NCBI RefSeq assembly: GCF_025717555.1
Contig: NZ_JAJIRP010000001.1
Coordinates: 186,001 to 250,000, forward strand
Direction of reading: 5' to 3'
DNA: 64,000 nt
Source: Paucibacter sp. B2R-40
Lineage (GTDB): Bacteria; Pseudomonadota; Gammaproteobacteria; Burkholderiales; Burkholderiaceae_C
The first letter of the stretch is position 1; each line of letters begins with the position of its first letter. A model generated the notes under the pieces. That model was not told where the DNA came from. It did no database searches and saw nothing but the letters and a program-made list of their open reading frames with translations. Both the position numbers and the translations under genes were made by a program. This document shows, in pieces, positions 24,123 through 33,844 of this stretch.

Positions 24123-25541
24123 ATGAAAAACCATTTTCTTTTGAACAAGATCGTGTTGGCTGCCATGCTGGCCACGCCTGTGATCGCCATCGCTGCCGAG
24201 GCCGTCAAGATGCCGGCCGAGCTGCCCAAGTACGGCCAGGACAAAGCGATCCAGGTGCCGCAGATCAGCAAGAAGACGCTGGCCAATGGGCTCGAAGTCT
24301 GGGTCTTGCCGCGCCAGGGTCTGCCGCGCGTTGACTATGTGCTGGCCCTGCGCGGCGCCGGCTTCGGCGCCGATGCGGCCGCCACGCCCGGCCAGGCCAA
24401 GCTGCTGGCAGGCTTGCTTAACGAAGGCACGGCCCAGCGCGATTCACGCGCGATCGCCGAGGTCGCCCAAGGCATGGGCGGCGGTGTGGCGGCCGCGCCT
24501 GCTAACGACGGGCTAACGCTGACCGCCTACGCGCTCACCTCACACGCCGAAGGCATGATGAAGCTGCTGGCCGAAGTAGCGCGCAGCCCGTCCTTCCCCG
24601 AGGGCGAGGTGGCGCTGGCCAAGGCCAACGCGCTGCAAGCGCTCAAGGTCGCCAGCGCGCAGCCGGGCTTTCGGGCCAGCAAGGCCATGAACCAGGCGAT
24701 CTATGGCGATCACCCCTATGGCCGCAGCCAGGAGACGGCCGAGTCGATCGAGGCCACGACAGCCGAAGTCTTGCGCGCCGAACACGGCAAACGCTTCCGC
24801 CCGGACCGCGCGCTGCTGGTCATCACCGGCCGCATCGAGGCGGCCGAGGCGATGAAGCTGGCGCAGGCCGCTTTTGGTGACTGGAAGGCGCAAGGCCCGG
24901 CACCGGCCGAGATTGCCGCCGCCCCCTTGAGCGCCAAGCCGCAGCACATCTTGTTGGAGCGACCCGAGAGCGTGCAATCGACCGTGCGCCTGGGCCGCCC
25001 CGGCGCGCCCGCCAGCGGCGCCGACCAGGTGCCGCTGCGTCTGACCAGCACCATTCTGGGCAGTGGTTTTTCCAGCCGCATCAACCAGAATCTGCGCGAA
25101 GAAAAGGGCTACACCTATGGCGCCAACGCCGGGGCGCGTTCTTACCGCGTCGGTGGCGCCATCTCGGGCGGCGCCGATGTGCGCAATGAAGTGACCGGCG
25201 CCTCGCTGCAGGAGTTCGTCAATGAGTACCGGCGCATTGGTACCGAGCTGGTGCCAGCGGCCGAGCTGGAGATGAGCAAGCGCTATGTGGCCGGCAGCTA
25301 TCTGCTGACGACCCAGCTGCAAGGCGCGGTGGCGCAGACCTTGGCCAACAACTGGCTGATCGGCTTGCCGGCCGAATACCTTGGGCAATATGTGCCGCTG
25401 ATCCAGAAAGTTACGGCCGAGCAGGTGCGCGCAATCGGCAAGACTTATTTCTCACCCGAGACGCAGTCGCTGGTGGTGGTGGGCGACAAGGCGGTGGCCG
25501 AGCAGCTGAAGGCGTTTGGGGAGTTCAAGAGCAGCAAGTGA
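24123..25541 (+). CDS. M16-family peptidase-like partner without zinc motif
   Basis: A 472-residue exported M16-fold protein with a signal peptide. At the HxxEH position it reads LLAGLLNEGT, so zinc ligands are missing and the protein is probably not catalytic. It keeps the R/Y-type substrate loop typical of non-catalytic partners (EEKGYTYGANAGARSYRVGG). Such partners complete the chamber with an active subunit, here the gene ending 20 bases upstream. GAGGG lies before the ATG at 24123. It ends the peptidase operon. Confidence 0.9.
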   Translation: MKNHFLLNKIVLAAMLATPVIAIAAEAVKMPAELPKYGQDKAIQVPQISKKTLANGLEVWVLPRQGLPRVDYVLALRGAGFGADAAATPGQAKLLAGLLNEGTAQRDSRAIAEVAQGMGGGVAAAPANDGLTLTAYALTSHAEGMMKLLAEVARSPSFPEGEVALAKANALQALKVASAQPGFRASKAMNQAIYGDHPYGRSQETAESIEATTAEVLRAEHGKRFRPDRALLVITGRIEAAEAMKLAQAAFGDWKAQGPAPAEIAAAPLSAKPQHILLERPESVQSTVRLGRPGAPASGADQVPLRLTSTILGSGFSSRINQNLREEKGYTYGANAGARSYRVGGAISGGADVRNEVTGASLQEFVNEYRRIGTELVPAAELEMSKRYVAGSYLLTTQLQGAVAQTLANNWLIGLPAEYLGQYVPLIQKVTAEQVRAIGKTYFSPETQSLVVVGDKAVAEQLKAFGEFKSSK

Positions 25542-25605
25542 AACTTGCGTCGAGTCAAACGCGCTGACTCGACCTTGCCGGTCCGGCACTGTGCATGGGC
25601 CTTCC

Positions 25606-26541
25606 TCAAGCGCTGGGCGGCGTCACCGCAGCACGCCTGCCCAGCCCCCAAATGCTCAGCAAGAGCAAGGCCCCACCGAACCATTGCCAAGCGCCCAGCT
25701 GCTCACCGAGCAAGAGCGCGGCCAGCAGCACGGCGGTCAGCGGCTCGATCAAGGTGGCGACGGTCAAGGCTGTAGCGCTCAGCCTTGCCGCACCCCAACT
25801 GAAGGCCAACAAGGCCAGTGCGGCGGTCACCACGCCGAGGTAGAGGAACCAGGCCTGCGGCGGCACGCCGGTCGGCCAGTGCAGCGGCCGATACAGCGTC
25901 GACAGGCCCATCACCAGGGCGGCCACCAGCGTCAGACAGGTGGCCGCCTGGCCGGCGCCGAGCTCGGCGGACAGCCGCCCGCTGATCAGCGTGAAACCGG
26001 CATAAAGCAAGGCCGAGGCGACAGCAAAGCCAATGCCGATGACGAGATCGCGCTGATCCCCGCCCGCCGGCCCGCTGTCATGTCTGGCGACGATCAAGAC
26101 AGTACCGATCAGCGCCGCCGACAGCACCAGCACCAGCGGCGCATCCAAGCGCTCCTGGCCCCGCACAAGCGCGACGATGGTGACCAGCACCGGCGGCAGG
26201 CACAGCGCGATCAAGGTCGGAATTGAAGCCCCGATGCGCTCTATGCCGAGAAACCAGCACAAGACATAGCCGGCCATCGCGGTCCCGGCGACCAGCACGG
26301 TAGGCAATAGCGGCCGCAGCTTGGCACCGTCGATGCGGCGGCCGAAGACCGCCAGCAGCACGGCTGCGCCGACCACAAAACGCCAGAACGAGATGTTCTC
26401 CGGCCTGAAACCGTATTTGGCGATCAAGACATTGACGACCAAGGCGCCGGTGCCCCAAAGGAAGCCTGCCGAGCAGGCGGCCGCGAGTGCCAGGCCGGCC
26501 TGCGAGGGCGTGTTGATCGTTGGGCTGGATGAGTTGAGCAT
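25606..26541 (-). CDS. EamA/DMT-family transporter
   Basis: A 311-residue inner-membrane exporter with ten hydrophobic helices in two EamA repeats (first LWGTGALVVNVLI; second repeat from ALLYAGFTLISGRL, closing with LLGEQLGAWQWFGGALLLL). The ATG at 26541 is the first that leaves a short hydrophilic start; the frame extends to 26622. It is convergent with the M16 operon. The substrate is unknown, and the protein is only distantly similar to the EamA protein at 10929. Confidence 0.87.
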   Translation of the reverse strand: MLNSSSPTINTPSQAGLALAAACSAGFLWGTGALVVNVLIAKYGFRPENISFWRFVVGAAVLLAVFGRRIDGAKLRPLLPTVLVAGTAMAGYVLCWFLGIERIGASIPTLIALCLPPVLVTIVALVRGQERLDAPLVLVLSAALIGTVLIVARHDSGPAGGDQRDLVIGIGFAVASALLYAGFTLISGRLSAELGAGQAATCLTLVAALVMGLSTLYRPLHWPTGVPPQAWFLYLGVVTAALALLAFSWGAARLSATALTVATLIEPLTAVLLAALLLGEQLGAWQWFGGALLLLSIWGLGRRAAVTPPSA

Positions 26542-26761
26542 GGGCTTGTTGTCGGCGGAAGTAGCGCTTCGATTGTCAGGCACGCAAGCCATTTGCCCGT
26601 TTGGGGGCAGCCCTGTCTGCATACAATCAACCTGGTTGAGCTAACGATGAGAGTCACCTGATGGCCTGCTTACCTTTGGGTGTGACGACGTTCGGTGCCG
26701 CCTACTTTGCCATGCTGCCAATTTGCTTTCGGCTGGCCACCGCTGCGACTTGCGACGCGGT

Positions 26762-27295
26762 ATGAGAACCCTCCGCACTACTCTGTGCACGCTGGAGCCC
26801 CAAGTCGCGGCGCATGCGATGGAGATGTTCAGCGTCCTCAGCGACGCCGCCATCTACGAGTTCGAGAATGCCCCGCCACCGTCCGCGCAATGGCTTGCCG
26901 AGCGCTATGCCAGGCTTGAGCGGCGCGCTTCAGAGGACGGACAGCAAGCTTGGCTGAATTGGGTGCTGCGCCTGCCTAAGGGTGAACTTGCCGGCTACGT
27001 CCAGGCGACGGTGCTGCCCTCTGACAATGCCTTGATCGCTTATGAACTCAACAGCCGCTTTTGGCGCCAAGGCATAGGTCGCTGTGCGGTCACCGCCGTC
27101 ATGGATGAATTGGCGCTGAATTACCGGGTCAGTCTGTTTGCGGCGGTTTTGAAAAGCGCAAACTGTCGATCACGGGCGCTGCTGATCAGCCTCGGGTTTG
27201 AGCCGGCGAGTCCTGAGCAGGTGATTGAATTTGAGGCCGAGCCCGACGAGTTGGTCATGGTCAATAGCCGCAAAAATCAGCGAAGCCCTGAATGA
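26762..27295 (+). CDS. GNAT-family N-acetyltransferase
   Basis: A 177-residue protein of the RimJ/RimL-like GNAT branch: LRTTLCTLEPQVAAHAMEMF at the start, the acetyl-CoA motif region NSRFWRQGIGRCAVTAVMDEL, and LKSANCRSRALLISLGFEPA near the end. These fit an acetyl-CoA-binding fold acting on an amino group of a protein or small molecule. The target is unknown. An in-frame ATG at 26723 would add 13 residues without visible homology. The next gene starts 16 bases downstream and is probably co-transcribed. Confidence 0.82.
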   Translation: MRTLRTTLCTLEPQVAAHAMEMFSVLSDAAIYEFENAPPPSAQWLAERYARLERRASEDGQQAWLNWVLRLPKGELAGYVQATVLPSDNALIAYELNSRFWRQGIGRCAVTAVMDELALNYRVSLFAAVLKSANCRSRALLISLGFEPASPEQVIEFEAEPDELVMVNSRKNQRSPE

Positions 27296-27311
27296 ATAGG
27301 AGCAGGCCAGC

Positions 27312-28112
27312 ATGAATCCAAGCAAGGTTGAAAGAAGCCGCGTGTTTCGCCTGACCGATCTGCCCAATATCGGCAAGGCCGGCGCGGCGGATTTGGAATT
27401 GCTCGGCGTGCAAGCCCCTGAACAGTTGATCGGCAAATGCCCGTTTGAAATGTATGAGGCGCTTTGCACGGTGACCGGTGTGCGGCACGACCCTTGCGTG
27501 ATCGATGTGTTCATGTCCGTCACGCGCTTCATGGCCGGCGATGCGGCACGGCCCTGGTGGGACTACACGCAGGTACGCAAGCAAAGACTTCAGGCGCAGG
27601 GCCATGAGGTTGAAGGCATGGGCATGAGTACGGACAAGGGCACTGATACCGAAGCACAAATTGCTGATTTTCTGGCCTTGTATACGCCCGCCATCGAAGC
27701 GCAAGCCAAGGACGCACGCGGCCGTTTACGAGCCTTTTTTGAGCACGGCTATGAGTTGGTGTTCAACAACTACAACGCGCTGGTATTCGGCATCAGCGCC
27801 ACCGAAAGCGCCTCCGCTGCCTTCATCTCAATCGCCGTCTATCCAAAATGGCTCACGCTATTTTTCTTGAATGGCGCGAGCCTGACTGATCCAGATGCTT
27901 TGCTCGAAGGGCAAGGCAAGCAAATCCGCAGCGTGCGCCTCGCGAGTCCAGCGCAAATCAATGAGCCCGCCATCGAAGCGCTGATTGCACAGGCCACACT
28001 CGCCTACCAGACCCAGCTAGCGAGCGCGCCGCCGCTGACGACCATCATCAAGACCATGCTGGCTCAGCACAAACCGCGACGGCCAAGCGAGGCAAAAAAG
28101 TCGCTCGGTTAA
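27312..28112 (+). CDS. Cdd1-like helix-hairpin-helix domain fused to DUF1801-like domain
   Basis: A 266-residue protein with two parts. Residues about 10-93 (RLTDLPNIGKAGAADLELLG, then CPFEMYEALC and PWWDYTQVRKQRL) match the Cdd1/pathogenicity-locus helix-hairpin-helix family, also called mitomycin resistance-like. Residues about 115-245 (AFFEHGYELVFNNYNALVFG, YPKWLTLFFLNGASL, GQGKQIRSVRL) resemble the DUF1801/YdhG fold. A short acidic linker joins them, and one reading frame spans both. The fusion looks genuine, not a sequencing artefact, but both assignments come from memory of the families. A role in DNA or nucleotide chemistry is only a guess. Confidence 0.7.
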   Translation: MNPSKVERSRVFRLTDLPNIGKAGAADLELLGVQAPEQLIGKCPFEMYEALCTVTGVRHDPCVIDVFMSVTRFMAGDAARPWWDYTQVRKQRLQAQGHEVEGMGMSTDKGTDTEAQIADFLALYTPAIEAQAKDARGRLRAFFEHGYELVFNNYNALVFGISATESASAAFISIAVYPKWLTLFFLNGASLTDPDALLEGQGKQIRSVRLASPAQINEPAIEALIAQATLAYQTQLASAPPLTTIIKTMLAQHKPRRPSEAKKSLG

Positions 28113-28214
28113 ATAGTTATGTCAGGGCCACGCGCCATGAATTTCGATCCGATTCTCGATCTGAGTCGTGAGCGGCGCCCGCCAAGCCGGCACTAGAAGC
28201 AGGGGAGCATTGAC

Positions 28215-28646
28215 ATGATGTTTGCCATCAAGGCCGAACTGCAGGACCCCAGCGCCCCGCTGTTCGTATTCACGCAGCAAAAAACCATGTACGGCGGCAA
28301 GCGCATCGCCAAGGGCGACCGCATCTTTGTCTTCGCGAGCAAAAACAAGGGCGAGATGGAGGCCGAAAGCGGTGTAGGTCTGGTCGCACACGGTGTCGTC
28401 AGCATGGCCGTCGCTTCGCCAAGGCTTGCCAATGTCGCCCGCCAAACGCCGCGCGTCAGCATCAATGTCCAGCCCAGCGCTTGGGCACAGCGGCACTTGG
28501 GGCGCAGCGATTTAAGGCCCTTCAGCAACTGGCATGATGGCCGGCCCGAGACCGAGCTGAACTTCAAGTTCTATCGCCAGGCGACCGACAAGATTGTTGG
28601 CATCTCGGACCCTACCGGCGCTTGGCTGCTGGAGTTTTTTGACTAA
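28215..28646 (+). CDS. Conserved hypothetical protein, possible PUA/EVE-like fold
   Basis: A 143-residue protein. AGGGGAG lies eight bases before the ATG at 28215, so the start is well supported. The pattern KGDRIFVFASKNKG, GVGLVAHGVV and FKFYRQATDKIVGIS is rich in beta strands and recalls small PUA/EVE-like domains that bind modified bases, but no family signature is certain. Its stop overlaps the stop of the convergent DUF1275 gene by four bases (CTAA). The function is unknown. Confidence 0.7.
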   Translation: MMFAIKAELQDPSAPLFVFTQQKTMYGGKRIAKGDRIFVFASKNKGEMEAESGVGLVAHGVVSMAVASPRLANVARQTPRVSINVQPSAWAQRHLGRSDLRPFSNWHDGRPETELNFKFYRQATDKIVGISDPTGAWLLEFFD

Positions 28647-29395
28647 ACCTTGAGGCGCAGCCGCCAATCCAGCAACAGCGCGGGCGCCGCAATCACGATC
28701 AGCAGCAGCGCTAGCGGAATCGTGGCCGAGAAGCCAAAGTGCTTGAAGGCCAAGGCGCCGGCCAGCCCGCCGATGAAAAACAAGCCGAGTATCACGACGT
28801 GGATCATCAGCTTGTCGCGGTTGGCGCGGACCGTGTGGATCAGATTGCCCTGCTGAGCGCGGTTCCAATAGATCAAGCGCCCCAGTTCCAGCCCCAGATC
28901 GGTGATCACGCCGGTCATATGGGTGGTGCGAATTTCGGTATTAGAGATTTTCGTCACGGTCGCGTTTTGCAAGCCCATGATGAAGCACAGCAAAAGCACG
29001 GCGGTAGGAATCAGCAAATGCTCCAGCGAGCGCAGATTGGCGCCCACCAAACCAAACAAGAGCAGCAAACCGGCTTCCAGCAACAGCGCCAGCGCATATT
29101 TGCTCTGCATCTGCCGGCGATGCGCCCAGTTGATCAAAATGGCCGTGCAAGCCGCCCCGGCGATAAAGGACAACAAGGCCGCAAAGCCGGCCAAGGCAAG
29201 GGCAAAGCCGCCGGTGGCCAGGTCATCGGCGATGGAGGACACGATGCCGGTCATGTGCGAGGTGTAGCGATGCACCGCCAAGAAGCCGCCCGCATTGATC
29301 GCCCCGGCCACGAAGGCCAGCATGCCACCGAGCTGACGGTTAGCCAACAGGGTTCGATCTTGCCCGGTCAAGCGCTGCAAAAATTGGATGGCCAT
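28643..29395 (-). CDS. DUF1275 (YoaK) family membrane protein
   Basis: A 250-residue inner-membrane protein with six or seven hydrophobic segments. The family elements are AGAINAGGFLAVHRYTSHMTG near residue 30 and MGLQNATVTKISNTEIRTTHMTG near residue 140, which mark DUF1275/YoaK proteins. Their function is unknown, with a transport role sometimes proposed. It lies 54 bases downstream of the CDF gene on the same strand and could be read through from it. Confidence 0.87.
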   Translation of the reverse strand: MAIQFLQRLTGQDRTLLANRQLGGMLAFVAGAINAGGFLAVHRYTSHMTGIVSSIADDLATGGFALALAGFAALLSFIAGAACTAILINWAHRRQMQSKYALALLLEAGLLLLFGLVGANLRSLEHLLIPTAVLLLCFIMGLQNATVTKISNTEIRTTHMTGVITDLGLELGRLIYWNRAQQGNLIHTVRANRDKLMIHVVILGLFFIGGLAGALAFKHFGFSATIPLALLLIVIAAPALLLDWRLRLKV

Positions 29396-29449
29396 GGGCC
29401 AACATCATGCCACTCGCTCAAGCGCGGACTTGTCTACTTGCTCAAGCAC

Positions 29450-30145
29450 TCAGTGGCCGTGGCCTTCATGGCCATGTTGATGCTGTTGCGGGTGCTGATG
29501 TGGGGGCTGACGGTGCCCAGGCGCAGACTGCCGCAACTCGCGCAGCGCCAAACCCAGCACCTGCCAGCCGCCGCGCAGGGCCAGCGTCGCCATGATGGAC
29601 GCCACCAGCAAATCGGGCCAGGCGCTGCCGGTGCCAAACACGCCTAGAGCGGCGGCCATCACGGCGAGGTTGCCGATTGCGTCATTGCGGGTACACAGCC
29701 AGACGCTGCGCATATTCGAGTCACCATCGCGAAAGGCATAGAGCAGCCAGGCCACCCCCAGATTGGCCGCCAGCGCCAGCAGGCCGACCATCCCCATGGT
29801 GGGGGCGTCAGGCGTTAGGCCATGGCTGAGGTTCCAGACCGCTTTGGCCAGCACGAAGCCGCCAAAAGCCATCATGCTGACAGCTTTCAAGATTGCGGCA
29901 CGCGCCCGCCAAGCCAGCGCAGCCGACAGCACCGCCAAAGTGACACCATAGTTCAGCGCATCAGCGCCGAAGTCGACCGCGTCGGCAATCAGCGCCAACG
30001 AGCCGCTCGTCCCTCCTGCCGCCAATTCAACAAAAAACATCGCCGCATTGACGGCCAAGGCGATCCACAGCACGCGGCGGTAGCGCGGCAAATTGGTGAT
30101 GGTGGACGCGGCCGGCGCGTCGTGATTGCAGCAATGAGCGGACAT
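29450..30145 (-). CDS. Cation diffusion facilitator-like metal exporter with His-rich tail
   Basis: A 231-residue inner-membrane protein with a short metal-binding-like start (MSAHCCNHD), about six helices, and a tail of repeated His and Gln/Gly (HQHPQQHQHGHEGHGH). It lacks the usual cytoplasmic CDF domain. The helix-2 site, normally HxxxD, reads D58xxxD62, and the helix-5 site reads RNDAIGN where HxxxD is common, so metal choice may differ from Zn exporters. A MerR-type operator sits directly upstream, and a CadR/PbrR-like regulator lies two genes away. Export of a divalent metal is likely; which metal is uncertain. Confidence 0.83.
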   Translation of the reverse strand: MSAHCCNHDAPAASTITNLPRYRRVLWIALAVNAAMFFVELAAGGTSGSLALIADAVDFGADALNYGVTLAVLSAALAWRARAAILKAVSMMAFGGFVLAKAVWNLSHGLTPDAPTMGMVGLLALAANLGVAWLLYAFRDGDSNMRSVWLCTRNDAIGNLAVMAAALGVFGTGSAWPDLLVASIMATLALRGGWQVLGLALRELRQSAPGHRQPPHQHPQQHQHGHEGHGH

Positions 30146-30175
30146 GGCGGAAGCTTTCCAAGAGTCAATGACGGC

Positions 30176-30206
30176 ATTGGAAAGCCTGGAGTTACACCAG
30201 AGTCAA
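30176..30206 (-). promoter_or_regulatory. MerR-type promoter/operator for the CDF gene
   Basis: On the minus strand, TTGACT (30206-30201), an unusually long 19-bp spacer containing CTGGTGTAACTCCAG, and TCCAAT (30181-30176). The long spacer and the imperfect dyad centred in it are the hallmarks of promoters untwisted by MerR-family activators, and the layout resembles the pbr and cad promoters. The expected start of transcription is about 23 bases before the CDF start codon. The regulator at 30888-31373 is the probable partner. Confidence 0.82.
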
Positions 30207-30221
30207 GCGCGCCCCCGTCGA

Positions 30222-30854
30222 TCAGCGCCCGGAGGCAGGCATCGCCGGCCTGGGCGATGGGTTCAGCAGCCGTTGGTCCTGGCGGCGTTGCGCCTCGCGC
30301 TGCGCCCGCTCTTGTTCACGCACACTGCTGATGCGATCGCCTTCGCTGGGGTCAGCGGCGCTGTGCATGTCTTCGGCGCGCCGGCGCGCATCTTGTGCGC
30401 CACTCAGGTTGCTTTGCGCGGCCTGGGCTTGGCGGCTGATCTCCCAGTCGGCGGCGATGTAGCGGCCCTGGCCTTTGCGGCATTGGCGCGCGCGGCGCAC
30501 CTCGTCTTGCATGAAAGCCTTGGCCTCTGGGCTCAGGCTGATCGAACCTGCGCGGGTTTCCATCGCACTGATTTCAAGTTCGCCGGGGCAGACATTGGCG
30601 GGCGGGCGGGCATCCGCGAGCGCGGCGGCCGTCGCGCCACTGGCGGCTGGCGCCGCTGGCCGCTTGACGGCGGCATCCACCACATTGCCCTGCAAGCTGC
30701 GCGCCGGCAGAGCCTCGCCCGCGGCCTGGCAGGGGCGGTCCGAGTATTTGATCTGCTCGCCGACCTGGCATTTCCAGACCTCGCCGGCCATGGCATGGCT
30801 CGCGATCAGCGCCGCCGCCACGGCCGCCGTCAAGAACAGACAGGCTTTGAACAT
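30222..30854 (-). CDS. DUF4124-like exported protein
   Basis: A 210-residue protein with a signal peptide (MFKACLFLTAAVAAALIASHA). The mature part begins with EVWKCQVGEQIKYSDRPC, matching the DUF4124 pattern with two conserved Cys. The second half is rich in Arg, Gln and Glu (REQERAQREAQRRQDQRL) and probably a coiled coil. AGGAG precedes the ATG at 30854. It lies between the MerR-family gene and the operator of the CDF gene on the same strand. A link with metal response is suggested only by position. Confidence 0.8.
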   Translation of the reverse strand: MFKACLFLTAAVAAALIASHAMAGEVWKCQVGEQIKYSDRPCQAAGEALPARSLQGNVVDAAVKRPAAPAASGATAAALADARPPANVCPGELEISAMETRAGSISLSPEAKAFMQDEVRRARQCRKGQGRYIAADWEISRQAQAAQSNLSGAQDARRRAEDMHSAADPSEGDRISSVREQERAQREAQRRQDQRLLNPSPRPAMPASGR

Positions 30855-30887
30855 GGCTTGAACTCCTGAAACTCTTGTCAACTTTGG

Positions 30888-31373
30888 CTAACGCTTCAAA
30901 GAATGGCTTTGTTGACGCGCCGGACTTGCCGCCGCGCCTTCGCCATGGCAGGCGCAAGCCTCGCCATGCGCCGCAGCCACCAACTCCTCCAGAATGCCGC
31001 AACCCTGCCCGCCATGCAGTTCATGTTGGCCGTCGCAGCGGCTCTTGAGCGCCACCAACTGCTGCTCCAAGGCTCGCATGCTGGCCAGGCGAGCGCGCAC
31101 CCGGCCGAGTTGCGCGTCAACCAAGGCATCAACCCCGCTGAGCAGCTTTGCGTCCCGGCTGTTCAGGCTGGCCAGCAACAAGCCGATGTCGGCCAGCGAC
31201 ATGTCCAGCGCCCGGCCATGGCGAATGAAAGCCAGCCGCTCCAGATGCGCTTGCGCGTAGTCACGGTAGCCGTTGTCGCTGCGCGCCGGGCCCGGCAGCA
31301 AGCCGCTTTTTTCGTAAAACCGGATGGTTTCAATGTCAACGCCGGTGGCACGGCTCAGGGCTCCGATTCGCAT
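30888..31373 (-). CDS. MerR-family metal-responsive regulator, CadR/PbrR-like
   Basis: A 161-residue activator. An amino-terminal MerR helix-turn-helix (MRIGALSRATGVDIETIRFY) is followed by the long dimer helix and a metal loop with C113 (KSRCDGQ) and C125 (GQGCGILEEL). A further CACHGEG stretch holds C140 and C142. The first of the three usual Cd/Pb ligands (near residue 78, CGEVNALLD in relatives) is replaced, as the sequence reads LSGVDALVD with Leu78. The ATG at 31373 fits the family start. It probably acts at the operator 30176-30206 on the CDF exporter. Confidence 0.87.
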   Translation of the reverse strand: MRIGALSRATGVDIETIRFYEKSGLLPGPARSDNGYRDYAQAHLERLAFIRHGRALDMSLADIGLLLASLNSRDAKLLSGVDALVDAQLGRVRARLASMRALEQQLVALKSRCDGQHELHGGQGCGILEELVAAAHGEACACHGEGAAASPARQQSHSLKR

Positions 31374-31564
31374 GATCAAGTGACCTCCAGCGCTGAGCAT
31401 AGCTCAATCCATGAAGTAACTACAGGGAATTGCTCTGCTTTGCCTGCAAAGACTGGGGTTATGCCTGCCCAAGGAGCGGCCTCGCAGCGGTGACAATGCG
31501 CGCTCGCCGTGCGGCCATAAGCCGAGCGCTGAGCGACTAGCTTTCTTCTCTTTGGGTCAATCAC

Positions 31565-33073
<1,509 letters not shown>

Positions 33074-33098
33074 GTCGGATCGACATAGGCCTCAAATT

Positions 33099-33145
33099 AG
33101 GCCGCCACGCCAGGGTCAGCAGACCCGGCCTGGCGGCCTTTTTTT
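33099..33145 (+). terminator. Rho-independent terminator after the POT gene
   Basis: The stem AGGCCGCCA (33099-33107) pairs with TGGCGGCCT (33131-33139) around a long loop that can itself pair further (CCAGG/CCTGG side), followed by seven T residues to 33145. It lies 26 bases after the transporter stop. Confidence 0.9.
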
Positions 33146-33205
33146 ATGGTGAGCAGGGTCGCAAGTCGAGTTTTAACCCGCCAACTTGCGGCGACAATCC
33201 ACGTT

Positions 33206-33844
33206 ATGGAATCAACAGCCTCCGTCAGCGATTTGGACTTTTCAACCCTGCCGCAGAGCCTGCGGCTGCTGGCGGCTCGCGGCTTGGCCCGCAGCTATAG
33301 CCGCGGCACCGTGCTGATCGAAGAAGGCTCGCAGGGCGACTGCCTGTATCTGGTGCTGTCGGGCAGCCTGCGGGTCTATGGCTGCGATGTGCGCGGCCGG
33401 GAAGTAACCTATGGTATCTACGGTACCGGCGAGTACGTCGGTGAGATGAGTTTGGACGGTGGCCTGCGCTCTGCCAGCGTCATCACCGAGGAGGCCTCGC
33501 GCTGCGTGATGCTGACGCGCGCCAGCCTCTTGGCCCATATCGCCAATCATCCGGAGTTCGCGTTCGAGCTCTTGACCAAGGTCATTCGGCGCGCCCGCGC
33601 CGCCACGCTGTCCACCAAGCAACTGGCCCTGAATGATGTCTACGGGCGCCTGCGCGCCTTGTTGGAGAACTCCTCGGTCGCTGGCGACGAAATATTGCTA
33701 ACGCATCAAGCGATGGCACATCGCCTGGGCTGCTCGCGCGAGATGGTCTCCAAGCTGGTCAAAGACCTGGAGCAAGGCGGCTATCTGACGCGCATCGCCA
33801 ATGGCCGCTACCAGCGCCTGCGCGCGCTGCCGATCCGCTGGTGA
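33206..33844 (+). CDS. Crp/Fnr-family transcriptional regulator
   Basis: A 212-residue regulator. Residues about 25-135 form a cyclic-nucleotide-binding-type beta barrel (GTVLIEEGSQGDCLYLVLSG, then GEYVGEMSLDGG), followed by the dimer helix and a winged helix-turn-helix (AHRLGCSREMVSKLVKDL). The Fnr iron-sulfur Cys cluster is absent, so it is closer to Crp. In the effector pocket the sequence SLDGGLRSASV partly keeps the cAMP-type phosphate cassette. The ATG at 33206 is preferred to 33146, which lies on the terminator. Confidence 0.88.
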   Translation: MESTASVSDLDFSTLPQSLRLLAARGLARSYSRGTVLIEEGSQGDCLYLVLSGSLRVYGCDVRGREVTYGIYGTGEYVGEMSLDGGLRSASVITEEASRCVMLTRASLLAHIANHPEFAFELLTKVIRRARAATLSTKQLALNDVYGRLRALLENSSVAGDEILLTHQAMAHRLGCSREMVSKLVKDLEQGGYLTRIANGRYQRLRALPIRW

